A DNA stretch of 64,000 nucleotides, from NCBI RefSeq assembly GCF_000151315.2, contig NW_011887308.1:63649-127648 (forward strand). Reading direction: 5' to 3'. The position numbers and the translations under genes are program-made. Numbering within the stretch: position 1 is the stretch's first letter; every line of letters starts with the position of its first letter. The notes under the pieces are model-generated. The model was not told where the DNA came from and did not search any database. It saw only the letters and a program-made list of their open reading frames with translations. Origin of the DNA: Capsaspora owczarzaki ATCC 30864 (Eukaryota; Opisthokonta; Filasterea). This document shows positions 15,001 to 21,474 of the stretch, one piece after another.

Positions 15001-18000
15001 ACTCAGCCTGGGCATGTCAAGTCCTACAACTTGATTGTGTGCACCGTCGACTACTTGCTCCGGTTGCAGGAAAAGTTTAGCGATTTGTACTGGTTTTACT
15101 TTGACAAGCCGACCATTGACGCGCAAGGTCGCAAGCTCATGTCGCAGTCGATTACGATTGCCAAGCAGGTGTTTGAGTCGCTGACCGAGTACATCCAAGG
15201 TCCATGCATTGAGAATCAGCTGTCCCTGGCCTCGTCCCGCCTCTGGGATGCTGTGAATGGTTTCTTTGCCATTTTCGCCGGCTTGCAGGATAAGCTGTCC
15301 TCAGACCCGACCCAAGTTGAGCTCCTGCGAGAGTTTTGCTCGCTCGAGCAGTCCATGATTACGACGCTTCTGGCCATGCTCGAGGGCACTGGCAATCGCG
15401 GGGTCGAGTCCATTCCCCGGCTCATGGTGGACGTTGTCTTGGAGTGCTTCTCATCCATCGAGAAAACCTTCCATTTCTGCGACACGTACATCAAGCTCAA
15501 GGATATGGCCACGTCGCTCGCCTTCCGAGATTACGACCTCAACCTTGACGGCTGGATTTCCATGGATGAATTCGAAACCATCATGCGGCGCCAGAACATG
15601 TACACTGAAAGCCAAATCCGTGACTTTATGCTGCGGGCTGATGTGAACGGCGATGGCCGCTTGGATTACACTGAGTTTACAGAGCGCTTCCATCAAGAGG
15701 CGCTTGAAATTGGATTTTGGCTTGTCGTGCTGATCAAGCAGCTCATGGACTCTTTCAACGTCGAGGTTAGCTCTGAGCAACACGACTGGGAAGACGTCGA
15801 AGACCCTGCAGAAGGAATTGAGCCGACCGACGATGCCTCCGCTTCCTCTTCCGGGTTTGAGGTGTTCAACGCCGACCCTGCCGCCTCCCGCTCTTCCAGC
15901 CTTGAGCAACGGTTGCGCCGGTTCTGCAAGTCGGCGAGCTTCCGTCACCTATTGCAGTACTTTTCAAAGAATCTCGGACGCATCGAAGTCATCGGTCGGA
16001 ACGGCTCGCCCGAGCGTGTCTACTTCCAGATCAAGACCTCCTGGCGATCTCAGTGGGAGCAGCCGCAGGTCCAGGACTCGAAGCGCGAGTTTTTGAGTGA
16101 AATGCTGGACGAAGACTCGCGCGCCAAGTTTGCCATGTTTGTTTCGTTCGCCGAGGACACCATCTATGAGATGAGTCACTCTGCCGCACTTTCCCAAACT
16201 GACAGCTCAGAGTTACTCGAGCGTGCGTTTGCGCATCGCAACATGTACTTTGACCCCGCTGTCTCTCGCATGCAGGGATTGCTGGTTGTCGTTTTGCGAG
16301 GCTGCAAGCTGATTCTCAGGCCCAGGATTGCGCTGCAAGCTCTGGCGGAACGGGTTCGCAGCGGTTGGTCTGATCTGCTACAGTCCCGCGCTGGTCCCGA
16401 GAACGATGCTTCCGTTCCGCCCGTCCTCGGCGCGGTCACCGCGGCTGGCGCAGCGACGTCCGCAGCAGCAGCAGCAGCGACTTCTGCCTCGCAACCGGCC
16501 CCCGCCTTCTCCAAATCGGCGTTGCGACGAGGCCTTAGCCGATCTCACCCTGCAGCGGCAGGAGTCGCTGAGAGCGAGGATGCCACTGCGTTCATCTCAC
16601 GAAGCGATGGATCTTCCTTGTTCGAATGGATCTCGACGCGCGTTTTTGGACCCGTCAGTCCTCACCAGGCGACCATCCTGGACGATAGCGACGACACGAC
16701 CGCGTCGCCTCTGATCTCTCTCGCTGGGTACATTCCACAAATTGACGCGTCCAGCCTCGGCGTGGCCAGCTTCTTTGCCAGCTTGCACCATCGCGCACAT
16801 TTCCTGGTCGCCTGGCTGAGCATTCTGATCAACATTTTTCTCATGGCCTACAGGATGCAACACCACGAGGACGGTGGCGACGAGCTGCATGAACTCGATC
16901 CGTGGGTTAGCTTCTCTCTGTGGATTCTGCGGGTTGCCCATTTGTTCTGCTCGCTTGCGATGCTCGCGGGACATTGCGCCCTCAAGCTGCCAGTCGTCGT
17001 GTTCCGGGAAGAGAAGGAAATTGTCCAGTCCCTCCTTGCCGATGGCGTCTGGGTCGTCGAGCGTGAGCCAGAATCGTGGTATGGCTGGCCCCGTTTTGCG
17101 TGGCGACGCTTTGCCTTGGGCACGCGGTCCTTCCCGGGTCACTACTGGGACAAGGGGGTCAAGGATCAAGTCATGGAGCGCTACAATCGCAACGGCACCG
17201 ATTCTTACATTACAAACCTGCTTGGCCTGCAACCAGAGGCTGTTCCGGCGGCGAGCGCCGCGCCGCGGACCGCGCACAACGCAGACCAAGCGGAGCCCAG
17301 CCCAGTCGACGATGCCCTCGATCCCAACACTGTCAGCGCGTTTGCTCTGTTTTCGCGCGTGTGGCTGAATCACGTTGACATGCCCTATCTTCTCTGGAGG
17401 ATGGGAACGCTGTGCACAAACTGGGATTTTCTGTACAACCTCATGTACTTGGTCTTTTCGATGCTGTCGCTGTTTGTGTCGCCGTTCTTTGCATGCGTCC
17501 ACCTGTTGGATGTGGCAAGGCGCAACAAGACGCTGCAACACATTCTGAGCTCGTTCACTCGCTCTGGCCAGCAGCTTGTGCTCACTGTCGGCATGATGGC
17601 GATTGTCATTTTCATGTACACGGTTCTCGCCTTCTCGTACTTCCGTTCCGACTATGAGCGCGTTTGCACGGATTCCGAGTCTTCCGGCTGTCATCCTGAC
17701 GACACTCGGTGCGACAGTATTTTCGAGTGCTTTGTGTTCAATTTTGCCACGGGTCTCAGACAGGGCGGCGGCATTGGCGACGTTCTCGACGACCCCAACA
17801 ATGACCCGTACCGCATCATGTTTGACATGACCTTCTTCCTTGTTGTGATTGTGGTGTTGCTAAACACGGTTCAAGGTCTGATTGTGGACTCGTTCAGCTC
17901 GTTGCGCGAGCGCGAGGCCAACAACAGCGCAAACAAGGCCAACAAGTGCATGGTCTGCGGTGTGAGCCGCGCAACACTCGAGCATGTTCCGCACGGCTTC

Positions 18001-18624
18001 GAGGAGCACACCATGCACGAGCACAATCTGTGGGACTACCTCTTTTTCATGATGTACTTGCGGAAGAAGCCCGAGACGCAGTACACTGGGCAAGAGTCGT
18101 ACATTTCGACCATGCTTGCCGGACGCAACTATGATTTCTTCCCCGTCGGCATCCGACAGAGCGCCATGGCCGCTACCAGCAATCCGGCAGCGAGTCGCCT
18201 TGTTGCCTCACGCCCAGGCGTGAGCTCAGGCGGAAGCGCTGGACCGAGTGCCGCCTTTGGCGCTGGTGCCGATGCCGCAGAAGCAGCGCCACTCACCGCC
18301 GCTGATGTGAACACTATCGTGGTTGGCGCCTTGGAGCGCATGCTCACTTCACTGAATGATTCTGGCTACCACAGTGCTGGACAGCACACTGCGGCCAGTT
18401 CCACGGGCACCAGCACGCCGTTCGTCCTTCCCGCAGCTCGAGCCCGGTTTGGCACCTCGGGTAGCATGCGCTTGAACTCAATCATTCGCGACGCGTCCAT
18501 TGTGTCACCGATTCCAACAAACAGCAGCGATCGCAAGCGCGCGCTCCCCGCGACCCCCGCCGCCGGTTCGCTGGCCGAGGCCAACGACCTTGTTGAAGAA
18601 GAGGATGCCCAAACGGCCGTGTAA
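1..18624 (+). CDS. RYR: Ryanodine receptor-type calcium release channel, 5' end outside window
   Basis: Homotetrameric Ca2+ release channel of the endoplasmic reticulum. The frame is open from base 1, and the first in-frame start-like codon (GTG at 7) is internal, so the N-terminus lies upstream. At least 6205 residues are visible without an intron; animal RyRs have about 5000. Numbering from base 7: MIR/inositol-receptor-like region about 136-260; three SPRY domains about 557-850, 1199-1342 and 1489-1682; RyR repeats in two pairs at about 912-988 and 1050-1132, then 3279-3359 and 3449-3538; RIH-associated segment near 5000-5100 (TEYIQGPCIENQ); two canonical EF-hands about 5172-5235; membrane helices from about 5597; selectivity filter GGGIGD at 5920-5925; pore-lining helix about 5938-5963; C-terminal zinc motif with CMVC at 5981-5984 and the downstream HTMHEH. 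The filter and the paired RyR repeats separate it from IP3 receptors. Long Ser/Ala/Gln-rich linkers explain the extra length. Confidence 0.95.
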   Translation, partial: AAVDAAGIRLEDAFKRMLEQIDAATHAHAATLATSVEESALEADIPPAPAPAPTASPRSPNVPKDTSAPPPPVPPPPPRSNWQRSPTLNATTDSASLTSPTVQGLLRQSASSLMASASLPLPERVVLQEQRQSGANSFWRIELLRTHWAGAFLAWGQPFRLQNLSTGHYLACVPESPFCFQNVLHNTGFETVFALYPSLSSSEVFDDSVEPSMGVATIKTGDSMVYLRQVASGCWAHGVDATSRAVAAPTLLEGHFGQSPFSSPRHPTAQGGSRRSPSPPPPPAAVSSLTTPAVSNVALQPVPERELDVLLDGHVDDSFIVVHVVEDDAWDAAVVKACAAQFDLLVRKFDDAIMRQYSHRPESGLSVARGRWQLGAILEPLRLLLVDVIALFESSTTDRARVSIRQAFFRNHGLIAKVLDVLDLPFRDFLGPADLTTSECIMWSEMMTQFYTLLACFMRESAENCDYLAHSGRLDALLSRLGHNSDLLEVLRVIVWHPSVMHRVSEEHIRLLLSLMHKHGRDWRIVEVLSALCVSGGKAVRKNQNAIVRLIEQNSDLFFAGCVAEHMETIRATIGLSHANLCLEEDGGVLDRWYFEVTIMQMQGADSQLGAQASGSQAPGKDVSSLFRVGWSSYNFRSAAREGRGVGDDANSFGFDGERVWTCGLGRKADTLSSSPSAATTIAPDPQNLSSIGFDPQESLHSFTARLDRGDATAVAPQLPSLHGASVGDLSDRSTAAKSSLRTRPQTGISRQATVAQEETSPKRAATPPSLAPSASSRDLVDDAKPGFLKVGDTLGCALDLVKRSISFALNGKPLVVAFSELDQGVPYFPTISFADGVQFVVNFGDAEHPLRHLPADHNPVCKALLPGHSLELHHHVFAGGLLSKQNKRHALVGGRSWNQQLATFIPRPINASQVRLPAEIEIMKELIAENIHEVWSKGKVEAGWVWGPQRVDAEKKHNCLVPYNQLTDVEKEYDRKLAVETLQVLTALGYRLAYLSDSSGGGSSNKYGYDAPASLTRILEQVRANQILMELPDVPFLLSNGYKPTPIDTSRIILPAELLVLADMLAENTHDVWAQQRIREGWTFGMSKSAKHLRNPLLVAYNLLDEVGKKANRDTALETVKTILGLGFTITVPPKDKSKTKSGGRFKSLRDTAFLTVNDEPVPHTPGAEIGEPKLHASSFASSFTEGASLHRQSRDRPSHLRSFRLSHAFQVTIGKWYYEVELLTDGYMRFGWAEAAFHPRPEAGLGVGDDDLSFAYDGYLARKWNNSSASFGKQWHKHDVVGCLLDLEARRMSFTLNGVLLQMPQGGDAGSLSVAFEGFEVRHGFVPALSLADGQQVSVNLGDSPLQFFQRYGMQEGFEPVVNLHPNSEAQWSYTSEFGQYVACESETEDSLSEAGMAAASSSIGAAMSSRGHNAAPAMSIARVEAITSVTWRTKVNDRARLLAAGIISASAPAAKSALETDGHHLAQKPGSGCTDIKELAVPRATHQITPTEGHVFVISQAVVIENAKEADYEVLRASVGLRPRSTTPGRYCFEVRVMPGQDWRFLHIGWMQSPAQPNPLGSSEARFSYMFDSRALELVNAHLSALETEKEADATDLEDGPPMHRAPPLIRIGADSSASASERVVLCVADLIDNAIYFTVDGVPVPGTAYRFAFSREFILTPVICVVPTIRQPLRVRFDFAPPASMSSYMSAFFSREETSSGIYPQRLGLERLASLVWTRVCSPGSVLLQPGVTSRLISAVAPLDFESLAVQRGVQPQPPASDRGSSGLIDLSRLGTPSTGSEPTFVFFVAGAFSADSQLHNRDWPAMTRKSLVLTLPESDEAQDALVYYHKYNNLLMRRFSAELFKLIGSVCFGGNERGQALRRKIAPDVRLVCGVKEESLPVQVREAYFQLVTLLYMENARTGETASSVGVNTSDSTTTMPTGQSAVRRGHNGSSSTLTAFGLGTTRMSAMNGYVPSLAELTGGESDGATSGPRDPRLSVTSLNSLNSEATSTPRPGFAKLPSGRTRRLMEGLKQYVLEALKHLVGATAAGSRVPNEVIVVAMLALLDQMLVANELSESELQRLLVLVAPEALASNKSAVVVGRSSPPPFAAPGNALVRLRLGEATKFQLCMIFSHLCDALIRVRMFKAYAHLHQFIMQAKDDYAGGTPFDPIAFSKGHSIGAQPLHEFVVRRLDNPEHPATLRLQQQLALLCANVDDIPLITGALSAAGATSGLATVVSAAAAAEKQQKGAEASSSSADTRSHGSAFHRISPTSAGGAGLAATLQNLVHSSVSAITAEQQQSRMNDYVEALVKSSGAALFGEGSMYFHGFVTKQMMEWTAIPIADVQLVYATSRLLKRQFNLSTEVLAGLQRTFFVRYKDDVRRVYTLLATVRQMNLVLMDEAEAELAQDQLQSLISECYGADEQKQAVLRTLNAQEMIISVMRNMLSSGEQFVDIKDRMREIESLLFQRVLQRHAPCSLLLTQVDDAVSARLSETPEAFAADSIPSPPRKLLFLSAWVDAVSWYYEQWHSEAFASLLPGVGQSAAAFLHARQTHHTAHSDSLRSSAFVGIIDDALRRLAMRRMYTQVAMTSTDQRLEFLSVSAQEMQDLSEVPPAVALTFATEFILGNAQAQGEPRKWDNDAPASRFERPAQRGGLHQHLPPNGLQARIAELVRQHASHARKTLVRCCHFLQMFCRKNPENQRALFRHFDFLVCQANTGLPVFDVAIEIIRNNTELCLLLGEARINLLVETMCRYVNARRYPDQCIDLLMHAVRVNQSPVVINANIVRQALVKRPECLVLFSGQAAIRQQLIRLQSLVTSPSNKRTEQPLFGVLAYHVNLVALLAACAALPASANPSEAIASSSQLPSSTTVPTSLYLGDLRDSTALQEQAASRIILRSLVNMQDLQSVMVHPDTPAFMKPPFFDYLVSVFGVDNSAVFLMLVDKSFLPDMRLVAHMNQADVSRRVSVYIFQDIVPFIQRHSVYFVGAEQHATVIDVLLHLCYQLVKVCPGTQTLITVTRCLVELTQVLRPSLFLRLLRVFARDLYPLVPYTSLILKTVIALFERHTSYFGFAGDRVFGSANVEERHLAVLLYSRTLKFIKRHSEHEKYPTVAADAVQCLAALACALPPDYTDVHDVTDDDWALHDDELQKRAIRTLSSTGNGLLTRGSETGEDDLNSDSSGDECDEGDDSELEHPMNRSTSNMSPNLMNAASTVLRRRDSTALATPRRSSAALLRQQFSFSNALADQHQRSSSATSPSPVDFLTSSPQPSQPSAPTVATAASSVPPSYRPRPVDTSQVQVDEGVMRIVEQFAEHLHDKWAFSRKAEGWIYGEQLNDSLKTHPCLLPFAFLTEEFQQSNRLTAEESIKVLVKMGYQLEQAQGFSRRGSGMRRGSRADSAAVPASSEPVVALGSHDATLAEPSLLPSASSSSSSSPGSEAASRRGSGRPTAIRSPAELLRIAERYRPRPADLSAVVLAKNVLSIAERLAENAHEVWAADRMRAGWQFGPSRNNTTREHPCLIPYDMLTDDEKEYDRKLSQDTIKLLIASGYRIVPARPLSFDGNEALAPRRFAGIMLSAAVAFVSRAFEIPESVWLGTADEVTQRLRSMSFLAGAPPQAVSAAASSTTGKNKLPRSLRLVARRTQERARDQRIALDVIVPLLNKYFAIHEAYFSGTSLHGYASAFEKEQLSHMFDVLILVAKRELPLVSLRGVTPTARSSFWQNHRMLKTYKDCLCTMVRSLDVGMFARSLDVHYSDFVRVATSSHMESFMSWIALPVFVKFSGAFGEDFSALVTGRQSSTGTSGGTYSARGRIVATAMSAGPLDEGQFSPGVVTARKVLIDMAEQILRLSQSPEALEDARLRSLLGRAAAWVVILLPVATLKTQPTLLQEIKTIVRLLHTPGAIDNARFAADVAFPLVSSFVTHQFDNLVSARAAAAEQAESLFVPVGQAKSVESAKLDDTANELRLQNDISRTFSCALAMMDVRGRGCEYSPSTLCAGGLRLIRCMPAEQFVSHLHIILDQFLNISNAVKAALDEARLNEQAAALGQLREPLSSQDATEPRRPTRGMELQSNSTREKYLPKTLDQHYGDLDVLAQFVARHLDLNEAFWTGATWSSADHQSLMLLITQLFHVLARIFHHRFLLGSEDAKHSDFWLRELIKRLFTIYNRDLQPYLGIVRSGVRLSPSGTLQVADARKHVLDELSKRALADAAIHEPSLASPAAANATSPFSAASELAERQQIVRRVLKRGSADGLRGSRAALFTAASSAQSSSFAEAEGASVGFSLGDILNSFRNEGIPSALQSVRSCLHAVGAGLRSVSSNGYIPLSQSDSASGRRSNSSMGELDDPWMEGTLADESDIDDGRRSPRGLSRSSSFSSSAHLLDQLGFYPTPMLRRSNTLSSSLEAVAAAVKPLEADEQAASKTRAHAEAQEQSTATAADPSPTVRRSHQRLMSPPAPAAAALTLSQQKQRDDALLTRRLVSLIMLMTRMRATSGVDNGSAWTNFPNQQGLKGGSNGLAPLEANRQDQSSAQQGASGTLARKLPVPPSPVRVAGPRRWHHLHHFAEISLILRRRLRADKALNAERSKPNRLMNLVTHRVERTLLGNIEDGQCDSIIEALKSDHALSFGILASDFDVRGAGNKRASLAHSASMPGSLARNSSLAIETPSSAVEIDWNHSRSGSPAYNASTNHAPSPALQPSSATSATSTEASGSINNSGAAKRGGRVRVKQLLTSFRDALSTDALPLDRALFVDLAHIFSLSCAIDLDTTDQDSEALSAEQRDSNKTERRERQEFLLEAGAAECIVSLLSSSGGDISVEVEATLEFGISLLTGGYEAGQQAMLAFLMRRRDVDFFASIATMIARCTVLDFDMWNRDMLAAHLGVQTDSSLLELARQQLPAANGWTSSSAAAAAAAVSRTSVSDKLSAPTPVGAASPTPVASTVSASPLHTATPFASATDTVVVGASTASPIDVEAFLFAARSCSQQNDARFVCHLFRFLQLLCEGHNHEFQSYLRTQPGHVKSYNLIVCTVDYLLRLQEKFSDLYWFYFDKPTIDAQGRKLMSQSITIAKQVFESLTEYIQGPCIENQLSLASSRLWDAVNGFFAIFAGLQDKLSSDPTQVELLREFCSLEQSMITTLLAMLEGTGNRGVESIPRLMVDVVLECFSSIEKTFHFCDTYIKLKDMATSLAFRDYDLNLDGWISMDEFETIMRRQNMYTESQIRDFMLRADVNGDGRLDYTEFTERFHQEALEIGFWLVVLIKQLMDSFNVEVSSEQHDWEDVEDPAEGIEPTDDASASSSGFEVFNADPAASRSSSLEQRLRRFCKSASFRHLLQYFSKNLGRIEVIGRNGSPERVYFQIKTSWRSQWEQPQVQDSKREFLSEMLDEDSRAKFAMFVSFAEDTIYEMSHSAALSQTDSSELLERAFAHRNMYFDPAVSRMQGLLVVVLRGCKLILRPRIALQALAERVRSGWSDLLQSRAGPENDASVPPVLGAVTAAGAATSAAAAAATSASQPAPAFSKSALRRGLSRSHPAAAGVAESEDATAFISRSDGSSLFEWISTRVFGPVSPHQATILDDSDDTTASPLISLAGYIPQIDASSLGVASFFASLHHRAHFLVAWLSILINIFLMAYRMQHHEDGGDELHELDPWVSFSLWILRVAHLFCSLAMLAGHCALKLPVVVFREEKEIVQSLLADGVWVVEREPESWYGWPRFAWRRFALGTRSFPGHYWDKGVKDQVMERYNRNGTDSYITNLLGLQPEAVPAASAAPRTAHNADQAEPSPVDDALDPNTVSAFALFSRVWLNHVDMPYLLWRMGTLCTNWDFLYNLMYLVFSMLSLFVSPFFACVHLLDVARRNKTLQHILSSFTRSGQQLVLTVGMMAIVIFMYTVLAFSYFRSDYERVCTDSESSGCHPDDTRCDSIFECFVFNFATGLRQGGGIGDVLDDPNNDPYRIMFDMTFFLVVIVVLLNTVQGLIVDSFSSLREREANNSANKANKCMVCGVSRATLEHVPHGFEEHTMHEHNLWDYLFFMMYLRKKPETQYTGQESYISTMLAGRNYDFFPVGIRQSAMAATSNPAASRLVASRPGVSSGGSAGPSAAFGAGADAAEAAPLTAADVNTIVVGALERMLTSLNDSGYHSAGQHTAASSTGTSTPFVLPAARARFGTSGSMRLNSIIRDASIVSPIPTNSSDRKRALPATPAAGSLAEANDLVEEEDAQTAV

Positions 18625-18880
18625 AAGGAATTGCATTCTTCCACTTTGTGTTCCTTTTTGATTTGGAATTCTTCCCCACCCCTTCTCCTCTTTTTGATTG
18701 TTTTTGTTGTTAGTTTTGATTGTGTTGAATGCTTGTTTGTTTTCTGTGCTGTTATTTCGCTGTGCTTTTGTTTGATTTCGTTGGTGTTGTCTCATGATTG
18801 TCTAAAATTTGTCATTCGAATGGATCTCACTCTTGTTGAACTTGGAACAGTGCAAATAATCGTGTTTTTAAACCACCATG

Positions 18881-20140
18881 TCACACCGCATACCACTTTG
18901 AAAGCAAAACAAGAACGACAACAAGCGCCACAAAGCCAAAGTAGTTGACAATCTGGTGAAGAACCGAGGGAGGGGATTGGGCAGCATGAACGCGCTGCTG
19001 TGCCAGAGGCGCAGCTGGCGACGTGGCAGTAGTGGTGGTGGTTCGAGCACGAAGGTGTGCAGCTGCATGAGATGCCGTCGCGCTGGGCGCAGCCATCTGC
19101 TGTTGGTGTTGGTGTTGGTGTTGGTGCTGCTGTTGCAAATGATACTGTTGCAGCAACCATTGGCGATGTTGGTGTTGCGCGAGCATCTGGTGATGGAGCA
19201 TCTGCTGTTGAAGATACTGCTGTTGCTGATACAGATGCTGATGGTAGAGTTGCGCCGGGGAGAGATGAGCGACATACGGAGAGTGACCGAACAGTTGTTG
19301 ATGCTGTGGAGTGAGAGTGGTTGGAGGCGTTGGTGGCACACCCCAAGTTGGTTGGAATGCTGGTCCAGCGACGGCAGGTGACTCCACTGCGGGGAAAACT
19401 CCTTGCACAGTCTCAGAGGGCGTCTGTGGGCCGGTGGTCGGCTCGGGTGCAGGTGCTGACGACTCTGACACGGGTGCTGCTGTGGACTGGGCGAGGCTTT
19501 GAGCATCTGCTTGCTCCGCTTCCGTCACAGCCGACGAGGTACGCGAACGTGCATTGGGGTCCTCACCCTTGAATGCAATTTCGCGAATGGCACTCAAGTC
19601 AGCTGCGGAGGGTGCACTGGCCAGGTCTGGGGTTTCTGCTTCGGGCAGGAGGAGGTCGCGGTTGCACTTTTGGCAGACGGGGCACTTGAAGTGCACCGAT
19701 TGTTTGGCGAGCTCTTGGCGAACGGTGGCGGCCACATCAAGCGCCCCGATCGCACCCTTGCCTTCGGTCGGCATGAAGCTGATGATGGCGAGGAGCACCG
19801 TGCGAATGGACCAGGACGGCTGCCAGAATTCCGGGTGATAGGCCGAAATGGAGAGGCAGATTTTCTTGTCCACCTCGAAGCGGCCGTTCGGGGTTGTGAG
19901 AATGATGCTTGGTGGCTTGAACGGATACTCTGCGGGCAGCAAAATGCGACCGTGATAGACGCCGTGGGCAAACGGTGTGTCTGGCGCACCGCGCACCGTA
20001 AAGTGCCATTCAAACAGGTTGTCCTCCAGCGGCTGTGCATAGTAGCTCTCTGTTGGGTTTTGCATCTCTCGCATTTCTTGCATGATGCGCTTGACTGCTG
20101 GCGACTTTGTATTGAATCGCGTTGGTGATGCAGCGGCCAT
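18881..20140 (-). CDS. UBE2J1: Ubiquitin-conjugating enzyme E2 J1-like (Ubc6 family), ER tail-anchored
   Basis: E2 enzyme of ER-associated degradation, transferring ubiquitin to proteins extracted from the ER. It is a single exon of 419 residues. The N-terminal 180 residues match human UBE2J1 almost block for block (KSPAVKRIMQEM, QPLEDNLFEWHFTVRG, WQPSWSIRT). The catalytic cysteine is C95 in KKICLSIS. A long linker rich in Ser, Ala, Gln and His (about residues 230-385, coded by repeated CAG/CAA/CAC) leads to a C-terminal hydrophobic helix (YFGFVALVVVLVLLSKW) that would anchor the protein in the ER membrane. The gene converges on the ryanodine receptor with 256 bp between stops. The ATG is the first in the frame and directly precedes the conserved segment. 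Confidence 0.95.
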   Translation of the reverse strand: MAAASPTRFNTKSPAVKRIMQEMREMQNPTESYYAQPLEDNLFEWHFTVRGAPDTPFAHGVYHGRILLPAEYPFKPPSIILTTPNGRFEVDKKICLSISAYHPEFWQPSWSIRTVLLAIISFMPTEGKGAIGALDVAATVRQELAKQSVHFKCPVCQKCNRDLLLPEAETPDLASAPSAADLSAIREIAFKGEDPNARSRTSSAVTEAEQADAQSLAQSTAAPVSESSAPAPEPTTGPQTPSETVQGVFPAVESPAVAGPAFQPTWGVPPTPPTTLTPQHQQLFGHSPYVAHLSPAQLYHQHLYQQQQYLQQQMLHHQMLAQHQHRQWLLQQYHLQQQHQHQHQHQQQMAAPSATASHAAAHLRARTTTTTATSPAAPLAQQRVHAAQSPPSVLHQIVNYFGFVALVVVLVLLSKWYAV

Positions 20141-21474
20141 TTTGTGTTTCCCCGCACAGTGTTTGAGCGCCCTTGTGTGTTACGTGATCCGCTTTTCTAT
20201 TTGTTTGTGTTGGCTTGTGATCTCTGAGCACTTGAGAGAAGTAATGATGCACTGGCGTGTGGTTAAATAAAACGCTCTGTCAAGGCAGGCAACAAGCAGT
20301 GTGAGTGCAAACGCAGCAAGCAAAGAAATTCGTCCAGATCGAGTAAAAGTGAAATTCAAACACACTCATATGCTCTCTGACTCTCAGACGCAAACCCCCT
20401 TTCCCCCCAATGTTAGCCCAATGCGACTTTTAGCCAAACGTTGCCAAATCCGTTTCCAAACGCCTTTTTCCTCCCCCCCCCTCCAAATCAACCTTTGACT
20501 ATTGAGTTGACGTTGCCAGTAATGTGCTGATGGTCCAGACGAGCGACTGAGTGACCGAGACAAGAGTTGCTCAAATGGAAACGCTCAACCTTCCTTTCGA
20601 CTCCACTCTACAAATGCAGCCTTGCCCCCCTCCCCTGCCCCCTCCCATTGCACTCCAGGCTGAGCGTGCTTGTTCCAGCAGCACCAGTCTCTCTCTCTCT
20701 CTCCTCCCCTCCGCTCATCATCCCTGCCTCTTTGAGCCAGTTCGCCGTTTTCCACGTCATATTTGTTCCGTTCTTCTGTCCCGCCTCACTCACTTCCCCG
20801 CCTCACTCACTTCACTCACTTTACTCACTCACTTCACTCACTTTACTCACTTCACTCTCGTTCTCAGAATGGCTCGCGTTTCTGCAGCAAAAAAGTGCTT
20901 CCTTACATTGACAGAGAGTTAGAATAAAACGAAAAAAAAGAAAAAAAAAAAAAAAAGAACTGCATTGAGTTTTTCCATACAAATTTCAATGGGTTTTTCA
21001 ATGGATCGAGCTTTTTCGGGAATTGGATGCAAGGGTTGCAGCTGATGCAACGCTTTTGGGGGAACACGTCGTGATACATATAATTAAATAGCCACCTACT
21101 TTTGTCACGATGAGACTGGCCAGCAGAGAACAACAATCACCAGAAATTGACACGATTCCAAATTGAACGGAGCTGCTTGTTTTCAGCTGTCCGAGGCCTG
21201 TATCGCACGTTGTAATAATTGTCTATGTATGCTTTTCTCTAGAAGTGCTCAATTTCGATGGATAGATCTACAGCTCGCTCTATCCGAAGTGCAGCGCTGT
21301 CCGACGTGTCCGACTTTCGTTCTCATTGTTCCATCTAGATCTACGCAATGCATCTCCACTCTGTGTGTCATCTCATCATCATCATGTTCTGTATGTCAAT
21401 TTTTCAGTCCACACATATCAGTCGTTATTTCCTCATCTCTCAGATCATACTGGACAACAGCCGCCTTTGGACCA
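20141..21474. other. Intergenic region between UBE2J1 and UBE2S
   Basis: This holds the divergent upstream regions of UBE2J1 (-) and UBE2S (+). It is pyrimidine-rich on the plus strand and carries an A-rich run near 20930-20957 and the CACTCACTT repeat listed separately. Open frames are short and low-complexity. I see no conserved gene or RNA. Confidence 0.6.
20783..20857. repeat. Degenerate CACTCACTT-type tandem repeat
   Basis: About 75 bp made of repeated CTCACTT/CTCACTTTA units. A simple repeat in the UBE2J1/UBE2S upstream region. Confidence 0.8.

Noticed and set aside
16597-17694. 365-codon open frame on the minus strand under the RyR pore region
   Set aside because: Shadow of a strongly coding GC-biased region; no domain, and the opposite strand is clearly the real gene.
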